A DNA stretch of 64,000 nt from Congeria kusceri (Eukaryota; Mollusca; Bivalvia; Myida; Dreissenidae). The translations under genes were made by a program, and so were the position numbers. The notes under the pieces were generated by a model. It saw only the letters and a list, made by a program, of their open reading frames with translations, did no database searches and was not told the origin of the DNA. Positions 23,740 through 38,548 of the stretch are shown one piece after another (positions within the stretch are counted from its first letter, which is position 1; each line of letters starts with the position of its first letter). The stretch is from the NCBI GenBank assembly GCA_027627225.1, contig CM051034.1:42141048-42205047 (forward strand), read 5' to 3'.

Positions 23740-24187
23740 AATAAGTTTGGAAAGGACTTGTCCATTCGGGCATAAAACAATAAGTTTGGCAAGGACTTGT
23801 CCATTCGGGCATAAACCAATAAGTTTGGCAAGGACTTGTCCATTCGGGCATAAACCAATAAGTTTGGCAAGAACTTGTCCATTCGGGCATAAACTATGTA
23901 ATTTTGGAAAGGACTTGTCCATTCGGGCATAAACTATGTAATTTTGGAAAGGACTTGTCCATTCGGGCATAAACTATGTAATTTTGGAAAGGACTTGTCC
24001 ATTCGGGCATAAACTATGTAATTTTTGAAAAGTCTTGTCCATTCGGGCATAAACTATGTAATTTTGGAAAAGGACTTGTCCATTCGGGCATAAACTATGT
24101 AATTTTGGAAAAGGACTTGTCCATTCGGGCATAAACTATGTAATTTTGGAAAAGGACTTGTCCATTCGGGCATAAACTATGTAATTT
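23740..24187. repeat. Minisatellite, 11 monomers (unit 4)
   Basis: It carries AAGAACTT in monomer 4, like units 1 and 3, although the sequence just upstream has the unit 2 alleles. Confidence 0.95.
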
Positions 24188-26587
24188 CAACGAATCTACT
24201 TTGAACGCGTAATTAAGAAAAAAAAAAGTTTAGATATTACTTAGTTAGTCAGTTCAAATGACAGTCATCATCTTAACATAGTTATATGGAAAGAAAATAA
24301 AAGGAGTGTGATATATTTAGAGCAAACAGTCTGAAATAAATAATATTTATTGTTGGTGTTTTTTCTTTTATTTTTTTTTCTCTTTATTAATTATTTCATC
24401 CCACATGTACTTGCTCTTTCGGACAGACAGGTCATTGGCTTGCCATGGTCGATTATTACTTATTACGGGCTTTGGACATACGAGTTTTTCGAAGAGTGAT
24501 CTTAAGATAAACTAGAATGTCGAGGCAGCTAATTCCCTCCATGTACTGTGCAACTAATGCGTTATACAGCAAAATGTGGCAATTTGCTCTACCTCCAATA
24601 ATAATGAAGCCTTCCGAAGTCCAGGATCCAGACGGTTATCAGGATCACCACCCAAATCTAATCATTGGCCCGTTTCCATCCTTACCAGAGAAAATTTCAT
24701 GCAAATTCTTTGTAACATGTTTGCGTTGGTATCGAATTTGGTTCAAATACAAACCAAATACCATATACTTTCGCTAAACTGTCAATCTCATTAAAATCAT
24801 CTCCACTCCAGTCTGTCGCTACTATCTTAGCCGCTGACTGGATTTGATGACTTCGCATTAGGGGTCACGTTCAGACGACCTTTTACGGAGCCAATCAAAG
24901 TGTTGCCTTCAAAATGTTGTGGTATAACTTCCTATGTAAACCACAAATACTACGCACGAAATTAACGTGAACTTTGGATGTTTACTCGCCTAAGGTACCA
25001 CTATATCCAGTGTTATCCCCGTGAAAATTAACTGTAAATGATTTATTTCCCAGGATAAGTTACAAACGCATCACTTTTCAAACACCGTGGCCAAACTTTG
25101 CTGTGCAACAAGCAATTTCATTGGGCGCAGCACGGTTGATGTGTTATTTCCTGAAGGTCATTTGAACGTGACCATACGATGTCTTCAGATCCTAACAATG
25201 TTAGGAATGAGATTATCTAAACTGTCTACATCGACAACTATTTTCATATAAAATAAAATTCTGAATATATGTCTGTACAAATGATAGTTGTTTATGCAAA
25301 TAATATCAGCAAACTACAGTCAACATGCCACTTAAAGACTAGTATGGCTCGGACATATTAACCTTACACTGACCTTGTGCATGAATTTGCATTGTATTAC
25401 AAATCCGTCAAGATTAAAATACATTAAAATTATTAGTTTCCGTACTGGAATCAAGTTAACTTGATGTAAGTGTATTTTCACCGAAATACAGTTATGGTAT
25501 CGTAAACAAGTGAAACGCGTGCAGGAAGAAAACAGTCTAAATATAGGAAGCAATTCAAACGCGTGAGATATGCTAATAGAGTTAATGAGTGTCAGGTTAA
25601 TGAGTCCGAGCTTTATATATCGCTGTATCTGCATTGACTATGTTTATGTTGCAACGTTGCATCATGCACGCGTTGGCAAGGTGTTGTCAAAGGTGGATTA
25701 GAACTTGGGAAGTGACAGTCAGTGCATCAATTTGAATCTTTATTTTCTATATAGCCACTTTCACGTCGTCTGAACATGCAGCCACGTATATTATATTGTT
25801 AATGTATACACACAAATTTTCCCCTTATTTTAGTATATGTGCAGTGAAGTATAACTTAGCTGGAGGAAAAAAAATGCATTTACATGTATATAGTTTTGAG
25901 ATCATGGCATTTATCCACCAAAACGTTAACAAATCTTCGGGGAGGTTTTACATTACGGCCTGTTCACAATGCGGAATTATAAATTTCACGTGTATACTGT
26001 ATACATGTACACTGCGTCATTAATAGGCTTATATGTTTAAAGATGAGCGCTAATTAAATAAAATAATTAAAATACAAATCAGCGTATTTATGTTTAGAGA
26101 TATAAATGGCAAGTAAGAAACCATGTCCATTAGCATATGAACATATCATGTAATAATTATATATATGTGACCATATATGGTCTTTAACCCGAATGTATCA
26201 TTCATTATAACGCACTTTTCTTGCTGTTTTCTTTAAAATATACTATTAAAACAATATAACTATTGAAATTTATTTGCATCAGTTCTTCAGCGATCTTCTG
26301 TTTGTATTGGACTTCAGAGTTATTAGCAAACATAAGTCCAGGTATGTGTCAGGTTATAAGTTGAAAAACTTTCGAATATCGTTAAATGCCTAAACAGATT
26401 TAATATAAGGACATGATCCTTTTAACTATGCGCTGTACAGTCTCGATTGAAACAGAAAATCAATCTCAAGCACGTCTAGATTATGATGAAAGGGCAGACA
26501 CTCCTGCCGTGACAACGATCAATACACGATATTTTCCCATGAATGGTGATGCAATAGTTGCTCACACTCGCATGAGTTTAAGGTGTA

Positions 26588-26702
26588 AGCCGCCAACCAA
26601 TCAGCGTTCGGGACGTGACCGAGGCATCCAATCAGCGTCGATTTTGTTGGTATTTCATGGGAACTAACTGAACAGTTCCGATTTGTATTTACTATAGTAA
26701 AC
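26588..26702 (+). promoter_or_regulatory. Promoter-like block, copy 4
   Basis: CCAAT boxes at 26597 and 26628. It has the T allele shared with copies 2 and 5-9. Confidence 0.55.
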
Positions 26703-27008
26703 ATGGCGCGTTACGCTAACTTATTAAGTGTGCTAACTGTGTTTCTTTATTCTTTATGTAACGCAGACGCTAAGGTGTTTGGTAAATCTTTTGAAGATTT
26801 TAGAAATTTTCAAAAGCCTAATATTCAAAGCGATACGGATGGGATTATAAGTAGATTAAAGCGAAGCGCTTTGAATAAAACTGAATTGAGTAAAGCAGAC
26901 CACGCTTTTTCTCATTCACAAAATTTAACCTTGTCAAGTACAGAGTTTTCTTTAAATGGTGCAAATGACAATGAAGTTTTCGTACATTGGAGTGGTGCCG
27001 AAAATAAT
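26703..27008 (+). CDS. SorLA-like exon 1, copy 4 (open)
   Basis: Same 102 residues as copy 1. The donor GTGAGT is at 27009. Confidence 0.7.
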
Positions 27009-27304
27009 GTGAGTATATTTTAACTCTTTGATTGTGTTGTGTCATTTTGATTAAATATAAACATTTGTTCAGTCAATTAAATAACTAACATTTTTCCATG
27101 TTTACATTTTTTGTGTTACGTCACAACTTGGCGACTGCTATAATTAATCGGATAAGGCATTATTTATACGGTCGATTTAATTGAGACCTGATTTATGTGG
27201 TTCAACTTTAATACGTGTTTCAATATAACTACTGGGGTAAAATAATGTATGAAATATATTTAATTGGTGATGACATCCCAAATTGGTAAAATCGGCTGTG
27301 GCCC

Positions 27305-28010
27305 TGCTGCTGGTGATGATGATGATGATGGTAGTGGTGGTGGTATTTCTAATGAAGATAAATATTGGTATTCATAATATGAATACATGGCATTGTTTCT
27401 GTTAGTTAATTGATGTGTTAGAAATGCTGTGAGTTGATGTGGCTATTAAATATTTTATCTGAGTGATGGTGGTTGTAATGTTGTGAAACATTGTTGTTGG
27501 TGTTGTTGACTGTAATTGGGAATGTTGCTACTGAAGATGAAAGTGATGTTGTTGCTAGCAGTTTTAAATGTTGTTAATTGCGAGGGAACTGGTTTTTAAG
27601 GTGGTGGTAGTGGTTTATATGTTCCTGCTGCTACTGAAGATTTTGTTGTTGTTGCAAATGATGGTGGTATTGGTTTTAGGTTTGGCTTTTATTTTATTTT
27701 ATGTTTGAGGTAATAATGTACACACTGTACTCATTATGATAATGATGGTTTTGGAATATGTGCTAGTAAGGTATGTTGCTCATGATGATGAAAGTGGTGG
27801 TGGTAATGGAAGTTAGATATTTCTGTTTGTTGTTGTTCACATGATAATTATGATGTTGAGGTGTGTGTTTGTACTGGCAGGTAATACTGTTGAGAATTAT
27901 GATGGCGGTGATGATGATGGTGATAATGATGATGATGATAATGAAGATGATGCTGCTGGTGATGTCAGTGATGATGATGGTGGTGGTGGTGATGATGATG
28001 ATGATGGTGA
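27305..28010 (+). repeat. G/T-rich cryptic simple repeat (unit 4)
   Basis: Same as the unit 1 copy by eye. Confidence 0.85.
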
Positions 28011-28175
28011 TTTAGCTTGTTGACCCTAGTATTGTTAGACATATTATGTCTGAAATTTGATTTATCATCTGCAAATTGGTTAACCGACGTACAGGAGGTG
28101 TGTTGTATTTCACAAACAAAATAACACCACGGATGCTATAAATCGCAGCACATAGTACGATGCAATAAAGCAAAC

Positions 28176-28481
28176 GTACGGCGGCATAGAGTGGACATGA
28201 TAAATATTTTATTTAACACGTGCGCACGTGATGCTTAAACGTGTTAACTATCACGTGCGCACGTGTTAACTATCACGTGCGCACGTGTTAGCTACCACGT
28301 GCGCACGTGTTAGTCATCACGTGCGCACGTGTTAACTATCACGTGCGCACGTGTTAACTTTCACATGCGCACGTGATGATAAACACGTGCGCACGTGGTA
28401 GCTAACACGTGCGCACGTGAAAACATCACGTGTGCACGTGTTAAATAAAATATTTATCATGTCCCTTCTATGCCGCCGTAC
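28176..28481. mobile_element. Foldback MITE-like element (unit 4)
   Basis: Identical by eye to the unit 1 copy. Confidence 0.8.
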
Positions 28482-29247
28482 AAACAACACGAATGCGTAC
28501 ATCGATATAGTTTCTTCATTATCCCGTATTTACTTGAACAAGGCTTAATTAACTGGCTTATTAGGCGTTAAAAAAATGTTGTTTGTTTCCGCTTACCCGA
28601 GCCCCTCGTAATTTTTTCCGCCGACCCTAGAACTTTGTTTGCCTCTCGATCATTTTCTGATTTCGGGTCAAAAGTGCAGTTTTCGCGTATATGCGGCTTT
28701 TTGGCAATTCATATTTTGAAAAAGTAAATTTCAAATTCATATTGTAAAATGAATATGACCTTATTTTTAGCTAAGGTACAGTTTCTTTGATGGGAGGCGT
28801 TTAAACATTGTCAATGCAGTCTAATATACCTAAACTGTGTGGTGAATATGCCGCTTAGGAAAAAGTTAAAGAAAAACTAGAAATGTGTCCACTGCAGACA
28901 TGGATGCCCCCACCTATGCAGCCATTTCTACATGGCGCCACTTTGTCTGTATGCATACAAATTATTTGCAAAAGGATAATTGTCCTTTAATATTGTACTT
29001 TCTGCTAATGTATTCTCTTCTTCTGCGAAGTAAGTTGAGGTATCACAAAATAGTTTTAGTCCTTGACAAAAAAATGAATAAAGGGTAGTAATTAAAACTG
29101 TTGGGCAATTATGAGTTATGGTTCTTGTATGCTTTACTTACTCTTGCTATCTTAAATCATTTTGTGCAGAATCAACAAAATGTATTTTATCATTTTTTAA
29201 TTATTCTTTGCAAACTCGTTACTAAAGAAAGTAATTCACTAACTTCA

Positions 29248-30777
29248 CAAGTCAGGTTCTTGCATGCGACACACCATCTGGTGATGGTGATCATTTCTGC
29301 AAATTTATCTGAAAATCCCTGCATGCATGAACATATTATGCTCTGGACAATTATTTGACCTTTGACCTTGATTAGTGACCTTGACCTTTTAGCTACAGAC
29401 CTGTTTCTTAAACGCCACATGCCGTCTCATAATGCTTAGCACTTCTGCCAAGTTATTTGAAAATTCTTCCACGCCGGAAAAAATTATACTTCGGACAAAG
29501 TCAATGGCTTAAACTCTTATATTTTACCTTTGAACTTTAATTGTGACCTTGACTTTATAGCAAAGGACCTGGTTGTTGCACGCCGTCTCATAATGCTTAT
29601 CACTTCTGTCAAGTAATTTGAAAATTATTCCATGCCGGACAAATGTATGCTCTGGACAGAGTCTATGGAATTAATTCTTTTATTTGACCTTTGATCTTTA
29701 AGTGTAACCTTGACATTGGACCTAGTTCTTATGTGCGACACACCGTCTTATAATGATTATCACTTCTGCCAAGTTATTTGAAAATCCTTCGATGCTGGAC
29801 GAAGTTATTGCCTTGCCAAAATCTTAACATATATACATATACTTGACATTTGACCTTTAAGTGTGACATTGACCTTGGACCAAGGCACCTGGTTCTTTCA
29901 CGCGAGACACCGCCGCGTAATGCTTATCACTTGTGCCAAGGTATTTGAAAATCCTTCCCTGCTGAACAACATTTTCCTCCGGGCAGGGTCTATGGCTTAA
30001 ATTCTTATAGATGACCTTTGACCTTTAAGTGTGACCCTGACCTTGGACCTAGGGACTTGATTCTTGCGCACGACACACCGTCTCACTACGTGTAGCACTT
30101 CTGCCAAGTTATTTGAAAATCTTTTCCCCCAGGAACAAATTATGATCCGGAATGTGTTTATGGCTTCAATTCTTAACTGAGACATTTGACCTTTAAGTGT
30201 ACCTTGTCCTTGAACCAAGGAACCTGGTTCTGGCGCTCGACACACCGTCTCACCATGCTTAGCACTTCTGCCAAGTTATTTGAAAATCCTTCCCTGCTGG
30301 ACAATATATTGCTCCGGCGAGTATCTATGGCTTAACTTCTTATATTTGACCTTTGACCTTTAAGTGTGACCTTGACCTTGGACCTAGGGACCTGATTCTG
30401 GGGCACGACACACCATCTCACCACGCGTATCACTTCTGCCAAGCCATTTGAAAATCCTTCCCCGCAAAGTTATGCTCCGGACAGTGTATATGGTTTAAAT
30501 ACTTATATTTTACATTTGACCTTTAGATGTGACCTTGGCCTTGAAGATAGTTACCTGGTTATTGAAATTCCTCCCATGCTGGACAAAATTATGCTCCCGT
30601 CTGGGTCCATCGCTTAAATTATTATATTTGACCTTAGAACTTTAAGTGTGACCTTGACCTTGGACCTAGAGACCTGGTTCTTGCGCGCGACACACCGTCT
30701 CATTATGCATAACATTTCTGCCAAGATATTTGAAAATCCTCCAATCTGGCCAAAGTCATTGTTCGGACAAGAATCAG
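29248..30777. repeat. TGACCT-rich satellite block, units 4/5
   Basis: Same monomer order, with T in ACAGACCTGTTT and the G allele (CCTGGTTC). Confidence 0.9.
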
Positions 30778-31174
30778 AACATAGGTATATACGTAACATA
30801 TATACACGCGTACACACGTACATACGTACGTACCCACGGACAGGGTAAACACTTTATGCCCACCATCATTACCTCCCCCACTAGATTTTTTGGAGAAGTA
30901 AGCGGAAACCAACACTTATGTTTTTATTTGGCCTTAGATCAAGTTTATAGGAAGAGAAAATGTTCTTTATAAAACTATGAACTCCATGTATATATGTCAA
31001 AATAAATACCCATTTACACATTTTTACTTTGTTTGTAAAGATTAACGTTATTATGTACCACTGGTAATATGACATTCATTACCTAGTTAATGGTTTATAG
31101 ATTTGCGCATGCAGACAATTAACAACCTTTACAACTACTACTCGGAATCGGATGCGGATCTTAACAGTCTTCAC

Positions 31175-31581
31175 AATAAGTTTGGAAAGGACTTGTCCAT
31201 TCGGGCATAAAACAATAAGTTTGGCAAGGACTTGTCCATTCGGGCATAAACCAATAAGTTTGGCAAGGACTTGTCCATTCGGGCATAAACCAATAAGTTT
31301 GGCAAGAACTTGTCCATTCGGGCATAAACTATGTAATTTTGGAAAGGACTTGTCCATTCGGGCATAAACTATGTAATTTTGGAAAGGACTTGTCCATTCG
31401 GGCATAAACTATGTAATTTTGGAAAGGACTTGTCCATTCGGGCATAAACTATGTAATTTTTGAAAAGTCTTGTCCATTCGGGCATAAACTATGTAATTTT
31501 GGAAAAGGACTTGTCCATTCGGGCATAAACTATGTAATTTTGGAAAAGGACTTGTCCATTCGGGCATAAACTATGTAATTT
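31175..31581. repeat. Minisatellite, 10 monomers (unit 5)
   Basis: One 41-bp monomer fewer at the 3' side, shared with unit 6. Confidence 0.95.
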
Positions 31582-33981
31582 CAACGAATCTACTTTGAAC
31601 GCGTAATTAAGAAAAAAAAAAGTTTAGATATTACTTAGTTAGTCAGTTCAAATGACAGTCATCATCTTAACATAGTTATATGGAAAGAAAATAAAAGGAG
31701 TGTGATATATTTAGAGCAAACAGTCTGAAATAAATAATATTTATTGTTGGTGTTTTTTCTTTTATTTTTTTTTCTCTTTATTAATTATTTCATCCCACAT
31801 GTACTTGCTCTTTCGGACAGACAGGTCATTGGCTTGCCATGGTCGATTATTACTTATTACGGGCTTTGGACATACGAGTTTTTCGAAGAGTGATCTTAAG
31901 ATAAGCTAGAATGTCGAGGCAGCTAATTCCCTCCATGTACTGTGCAACTAATGCGTTATACAGCAAAATGTGGCAATTTGCTCTACCTCCAATAATAATG
32001 AAGCCTTCCGAAGTCCAGGATCCAGACGGTTATCAGGATCACCACCCAAATCTAATCATTGGCCCGTTTCCATCCTTACCAGAGAAAATTTCATGCAAAT
32101 TCTTTGTAACATGTTTGCGTTGGTATCGAATTTGGTTCAAATACAAACCAAATACCATATACTTTCGCTAAACTGTCAATCTCATTAAAATCATCTCCAC
32201 TCCAGTCTGTCGCTACTATCTTAGCCGCTGACTGGATTTGATGACTTCGCATTAGGGGTCACGTTCAGACGACCTTTTACGGAGCCAATCAAAGTGTTGC
32301 CTTCAAAATGTTGTGGTATAACTTCCTATGTAAACCACAAATACTACGCACGAAATTAACGTGAACTTTGGATGTTTACTCGCCTAAGGTACCACTATAT
32401 CCAGTGTTATCCCCGTGAAAATTAACTGTAAATGATTTATTTCCCAGGATAAGTTACAAACGCATCACTTTTCAAACACCGTGGCCAAACTTTGCTGTGC
32501 AACAAGCAATTTCATTGGGCGCAGCACGGTTGATGTGTTATTTCCTGAAGGTCATTTGAACGTGACCATACGATGTCTTCAGATCCTAACAATGTTAGGA
32601 ATGAGATTATCTAAACTGTCTACATCGACAACTATTTTCATATAAAATAAAATTCTGAATATATGTCTGTACAAATGATAGTTGTTTATGCAAATAATAT
32701 CAGCAAACTACAGTCAACATGCCACTTAAAGACTAGTATGGCTCGGACATATTAACCTTACACTGACCTTGTGCATGAATTTGCATTGTATTACAAATCC
32801 GTCAAGATTAAAATACATTAAAATTATTAGTTTCCGTACTGGAATCAAGTTAACTTGATGTAAGTGTATTTTCACCGAAATACAGTTATGGTATCGTAAA
32901 CAAGTGAAACGCGTGCAGGAAGAAAACAGTCTAAATATAGGAAGCAATTCAAACGCGTGAGATATGCTAATAGAGTTAATGAGTGTCAGGTTAATGAGTC
33001 CGAGCTTTATATATCGCTGTATCTGCATTGACTATGTTTATGTTGCAACGTTGCATCATGCACGCGTTGGCAAGGTGTTGTCAAAGGTGGATTAGAACTT
33101 GGGAAGTGACAGTCAGTGCATCAATTTGAATCTTTATTTTCTATATAGCCACTTTCACGTCGTCTGAACATGCAGCCACGTATATTATATTGTTAATGTA
33201 TACACTCAAATTTTCCCCTTATTTTAGTATATGTGCAGTGAAGTATAACTTAGCTGGAGGAAAAAAAATGCATTTACATGTATATAGTTTTGAGATCATG
33301 GCATTTATCCACCAAAACGTTAACAAATCTTCGGGGAGGTTTTACATTACGGCCTGTTCACAATGCGGAATTATAAATTTCACGTGTATACTGTATACAT
33401 GTACACTGCGTCATTAATAGGCTTATATGTTTAAAGATGAGCGCTAATTAAATAAAATAATTAAAATACAAATCAGCGTATTTATGTTTAGAGATATAAA
33501 TGGCAAGTAAGAAACCATGTCCATTAGCATATGAACATATCATGTAATAATTATATATATGTGACCATATATGGTCTTTAACCCGAATGTATCATTCATT
33601 ATAACGCACTTTTCTTGCTGTTTTCTTTAAAATATACTATTAAAACAATATAACTATTGAAATTTATTTGCATCAGTTCTTCAGCGATCTTCTGTTTGTA
33701 TTGGACTTCAGAGTTATTAGCAAACATAAGTCCAGGTATGTGTCAGGTTATAAGTTGAAAAACTTTCGAATATCGTTAAATGCCTAAACAGATTTAATAT
33801 AAGGACATGATCCTTTTAACTATGCGCTGTACAGTCTCGATTGAAACAGAAAATCAATCTCAAGCACGTCTAGATTATGATGAAAGGGCAGACACTCCTG
33901 CCGTGACAACGATCAATACACGATATTTTCCCATGAATGGTGATGCAATAGTTGCTCACACTCGCATGAGTTTAAGGTGTA

Positions 33982-34096
33982 AGCCGCCAACCAATCAGCG
34001 TTCGGGACGTGACCGAGGCATCCAATCAGCGTCGATTTTGTTGGTATTTCATGGGAACTAACTGAACAGTTCCGATTTGTATTTACTATAGTAAAC
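33982..34096 (+). promoter_or_regulatory. Promoter-like block, copy 5
   Basis: CCAAT boxes at 33991 and 34022, unchanged elements, T allele. Confidence 0.55.
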
Positions 34097-34402
34097 ATGG
34101 CGCGTTACGCTAACTTATTAAGTGTGCTAACTGTGTTTCTTTATTCTTTATGTAACGCAGACGCTAAGGTGTTTGGTAAATCTTTTGAAGATTTTAGAAA
34201 TTTTCAAAAGCCTAATATTCAAAGCGATACGGATGGGATTATAAGTAGATTAAAGCGAAGCGCTTTGAATAAAACTGAATTGAGTAAAGCAGACCACGCT
34301 TTTTCTCATTCACAAAATTTAACCTTGTCAAGTACAGAGTTTTCTTTAAATGGTGCAAATGACAATGAAGTTTTCGTACATTGGAGTGGTGCCGAAAATA
34401 AT
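34097..34402 (+). CDS. SorLA-like exon 1, copy 5 (open)
   Basis: Same 102 residues as copy 1. The donor GTGAGT is at 34403. Confidence 0.7.
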
Positions 34403-34698
34403 GTGAGTATATTTTAACTCTTTGATTGTGTTGTGTCATTTTGATTAAATATAAACATTTGTTCAGTCAATTAAATAACTAACATTTTTCCATGTTTACA
34501 TTTTTTGTGTTACGTCACAACTTGGCGACTGCTATAATTAATCGGATAAGGCATTATTTATACGGTCGATTTAATTGAGACCTGATTTATGTGGTTCAAC
34601 TTTAATACGTGTTTCAATATAACTACTGGGGTAAAATAATGTATGAAATATATTTAATTGGTGATGACATCCCAAATTGGTAAAATCGGCTGTGGCCC

Positions 34699-35404
34699 TG
34701 CTGCTGGTGATGATGATGATGATGGTAGTGGTGGTGGTATTTCTAATGAAGATAAATATTGGTATTCATAATATGAATACATGGCATTGTTTCTGTTAGT
34801 TAATTGATGTGTTAGAAATGCTGTGAGTTGATGTGGCTATTAAATATTTTATCTGAGTGATGGTGGTTGTAATGTTGTGAAACATTGTTGTTGGTGTTGT
34901 TGACTGTAATTGGGAATGTTGCTACTGAAGATGAAAGTGATGTTGTTGCTAGCAGTTTTAAATGTTGTTAATTGCGAGGGAACTGGTTTTTAAGGTGGTG
35001 GTAGTGGTTTATATGTTCCTGCTGCTACTGAAGATTTTGTTGTTGTTGCAAATGATGGTGGTATTGGTTTTAGGTTTGGCTTTTATTTTATTTTATGTTT
35101 GAGGTAATAATGTACACACTGTACTCATTATGATAATGATGGTTTTGGAATATGTGCTAGTAAGGTATGTTGCTCATGATGATGAAAGTGGTGGTGGTAA
35201 TGGAAGTTAGATATTTCTGTTTGTTGTTGTTCACATGATAATTATGATGTTGAGGTGTGTGTTTGTACTGGCAGGTAATACTGTTGAGAATTATGATGGC
35301 GGTGATGATGATGGTGATAATGATGATGATGATAATGAAGATGATGCTGCTGGTGATGTCAGTGATGATGATGGTGGTGGTGGTGATGATGATGATGATG
35401 GTGA
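34699..35404 (+). repeat. G/T-rich cryptic simple repeat (unit 5)
   Basis: Same as the unit 1 copy by eye. Confidence 0.85.
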
Positions 35405-35569
35405 TTTAGCTTGTTGACCCTAGTATTGTTAGACATATTATGTCTGAAATTTGATTTATCATCTGCAAATTGGTTAACCGACGTACAGGAGGTGTGTTGT
35501 ATTTCACAAACAAAATAACACCACGGATGCTATAAATCGCAGCACATAGTACGATGCAATAAAGCAAAC

Positions 35570-35875
35570 GTACGGCGGCATAGAGTGGACATGATAAATA
35601 TTTTATTTAACACGTGCGCACGTGATGCTTAAACGTGTTAACTATCACGTGCGCACGTGTTAACTATCACGTGCGCACGTGTTAGCTACCACGTGCGCAC
35701 GTGTTAGTCATCACGTGCGCACGTGTTAACTATCACGTGCGCACGTGTTAACTTTCACATGCGCACGTGATGATAAACACGTGCGCACGTGGTAGCTAAC
35801 ACGTGCGCACGTGAAAACATCACGTGTGCACGTGTTAAATAAAATATTTATCATGTCCCTTCTATGCCGCCGTAC
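35570..35875. mobile_element. Foldback MITE-like element (unit 5)
   Basis: Identical by eye to the unit 1 copy. Confidence 0.8.
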
Positions 35876-36641
35876 AAACAACACGAATGCGTACATCGAT
35901 ATAGTTTCTTCATTATCCCGTATTTACTTGAACAAGGCTTAATTAACTGGCTTATTAGGCGTTAAAAAAATGTTGTTTGTTTCCGCTTACCCGAGCCCCT
36001 CGTAATTTTTTCCGCCGACCCTAGAACTTTGTTTGCCTCTCGATCATTTTCTGATTTCGGGTCAAAAGTGCAGTTTTCGCGTATATGCGGCTTTTTGGCA
36101 ATTCATATTTTGAAAAAGTAAATTTCAAATTCATATTGTAAAATGAATATGACCTTATTTTTAGCTAAGGTACAGTTTCTTTGATGGGAGGCGTTTAAAC
36201 ATTGTCAATGCAGTCTAATATACCTAAACTGTGTGGTGAATATGCCGCTTAGGAAAAAGTTAAAGAAAAACTAGAAATGTGTCCACTGCAGACATGGATG
36301 CCCCCACCTATGCAGCCATTTCTACATGGCGCCACTTTGTCTGTATGCATACAAATTATTTGCAAAAGGATAATTGTCCTTTAATATTGTACTTTCTGCT
36401 AATGTATTCTCTTCTTCTGCGAAGTAAGTTGAGGTATCACAAAATAGTTTTAGTCCTTGACAAAAAAATGAATAAAGGGTAGTAATTAAAACTGTTGGGC
36501 AATTATGAGTTATGGTTCTTGTATGCTTTACTTACTCTTGCTATCTTAAATCATTTTGTGCAGAATCAACAAAATGTATTTTATCATTTTTTAATTATTC
36601 TTTGCAAACTCGTTACTAAAGAAAGTAATTCACTAACTTCA

Positions 36642-38151
36642 CAAGTCAGGTTCTTGCATGCGACACACCATCTGGTGATGGTGATCATTTCTGCAAATTT
36701 ATCTGAAAATCCCTGCATGCATGAACATATTATGCTCTGGACAATTATTTGACCTTTGACCTTGATTAGTGACCTTGACCTTTTAGCTACAGACCTGTTT
36801 CTTAAACGCCACATGCCGTCTCATAATGCTTAGCACTTCTGCCAAGTTATTTGAAAATTCTTCCACGCCGGAAAAAATTATACTTCGGACAAAGTCAATG
36901 GCTTAAACTCTTATATTTTACCTTGACTTTATAGCAAAGGACCTGGTTGTTGCACGCCGTCTCATAATGCTTATCACTTCTGTCAAGTAATTTGAAAATT
37001 ATTCCATGCCGGACAAATGTATGCTCTGGACAGAGTCTATGGAATTAATTCTTTTATTTGACCTTTGATCTTTAAGTGTAACCTTGACATTGGACCTAGT
37101 TCTTATGTGCGACACACCGTCTTATAATGATTATCACTTCTGCCAAGTTATTTGAAAATCCTTCGATGCTGGACGAAGTTATTGCCTTGCCAAAATCTTA
37201 ACATATATACATATACTTGACATTTGACCTTTAAGTGTGACATTGACCTTGGACCAAGGCACCTGGTTCTTTCACGCGAGACACCGCCGCGTAATGCTTA
37301 TCACTTGTGCCAAGGTATTTGAAAATCCTTCCCTGCTGAACAACATTTTCCTCCGGGCAGGGTCTATGGCTTAAATTCTTATAGATGACCTTTGACCTTT
37401 AAGTGTGACCCTGACCTTGGACCTAGGGACTTGATTCTTGCGCACGACACACCGTCTCACTACGTGTAGCACTTCTGCCAAGTTATTTGAAAATCTTTTC
37501 CCCCAGGAACAAATTATGATCCGGAATGTGTTTATGGCTTCAATTCTTAACTGAGACATTTGACCTTTAAGTGTACCTTGTCCTTGAACCAAGGAACCTG
37601 GTTCTGGCGCTCGACACACCGTCTCACCATGCTTAGCACTTCTGCCAAGTTATTTGAAAATCCTTCCCTGCTGGACAATATATTGCTCCGGCGAGTATCT
37701 ATGGCTTAACTTCTTATATTTGACCTTTGACCTTTAAGTGTGACCTTGACCTTGGACCTAGGGACCTGATTCTGGGGCACGACACACCATCTCACCACGC
37801 GTATCACTTCTGCCAAGCCATTTGAAAATCCTTCCCCGCAAAGTTATGCTCCGGACAGTGTATATGGTTTAAATACTTATATTTTACATTTGACCTTTAG
37901 ATGTGACCTTGGCCTTGAAGATAGTTACCTGGTTATTGAAATTCCTCCCATGCTGGACAAAATTATGCTCCCGTCTGGGTCCATCGCTTAAATTATTATA
38001 TTTGACCTTAGAACTTTAAGTGTGACCTTGACCTTGGACCTAGAGACCTGGTTCTTGCGCGCGACACACCGTCTCATTATGCATAACATTTCTGCCAAGA
38101 TATTTGAAAATCCTCCAATCTGGCCAAAGTCATTGTTCGGACAAGAATCAG
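36642..38151. repeat. TGACCT-rich satellite block, units 5/6 (20 bp shorter)
   Basis: Same monomer order, but 20 bp are missing near 36921 between two CCTT motifs. This removes a CTTTGAACTTTAATTG segment present in every other complete block. Confidence 0.9.
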
Positions 38152-38548
38152 AACATAGGTATATACGTAACATATATACACGCGTACACACGTACATACG
38201 TACGTACCCACGGACAGGGTAAACACTTTATGCCCACCATCATTACCTCCCCCACTAGATTTTTTGGAGAAGTAAGCGGAAACCAACACTTATGTTTTTA
38301 TTTGGCCTTAGATCAAGTTTATAGGAAGAGAAATTGTTCTTTATAAAACTATGAACTCCATGTATATATGTCAAAATAAATACCCATTTACACATTTTTA
38401 CTTTGTTTGTAAAGATTAACGTTATTATGTACCACTGGTAATATGACATTCATTACCTAGTTAATGGTTTATAGATTTGCGCATGCAGACAATTAACAAC
38501 CTTTACAACTACTACTCGGAATCGGATGCGGATCTTAACAGTCTTCAC

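Larger units (their letters stand above)
22360..29794. repeat. 7.4-kb tandem unit 4
   Basis: 7435 bp. Its first 1.4 kb carries the unit 2 alleles. Its minisatellite has 11 monomers with the AAGAACTT variant seen in units 1 and 3, and it lacks the GGCT duplication, as do units 5-9. It therefore looks like a mosaic. It has a private T-to-A change near 25811. Confidence 0.97.
29795..37168. repeat. 7.4-kb tandem unit 5
   Basis: Shortest complete unit (7374 bp). It has one minisatellite monomer fewer (10) and a private 20-bp deletion in the satellite near 36921, between CCTT microhomologies. It has a private G in GATAAGCTAGAATG near 31904. Confidence 0.97.
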
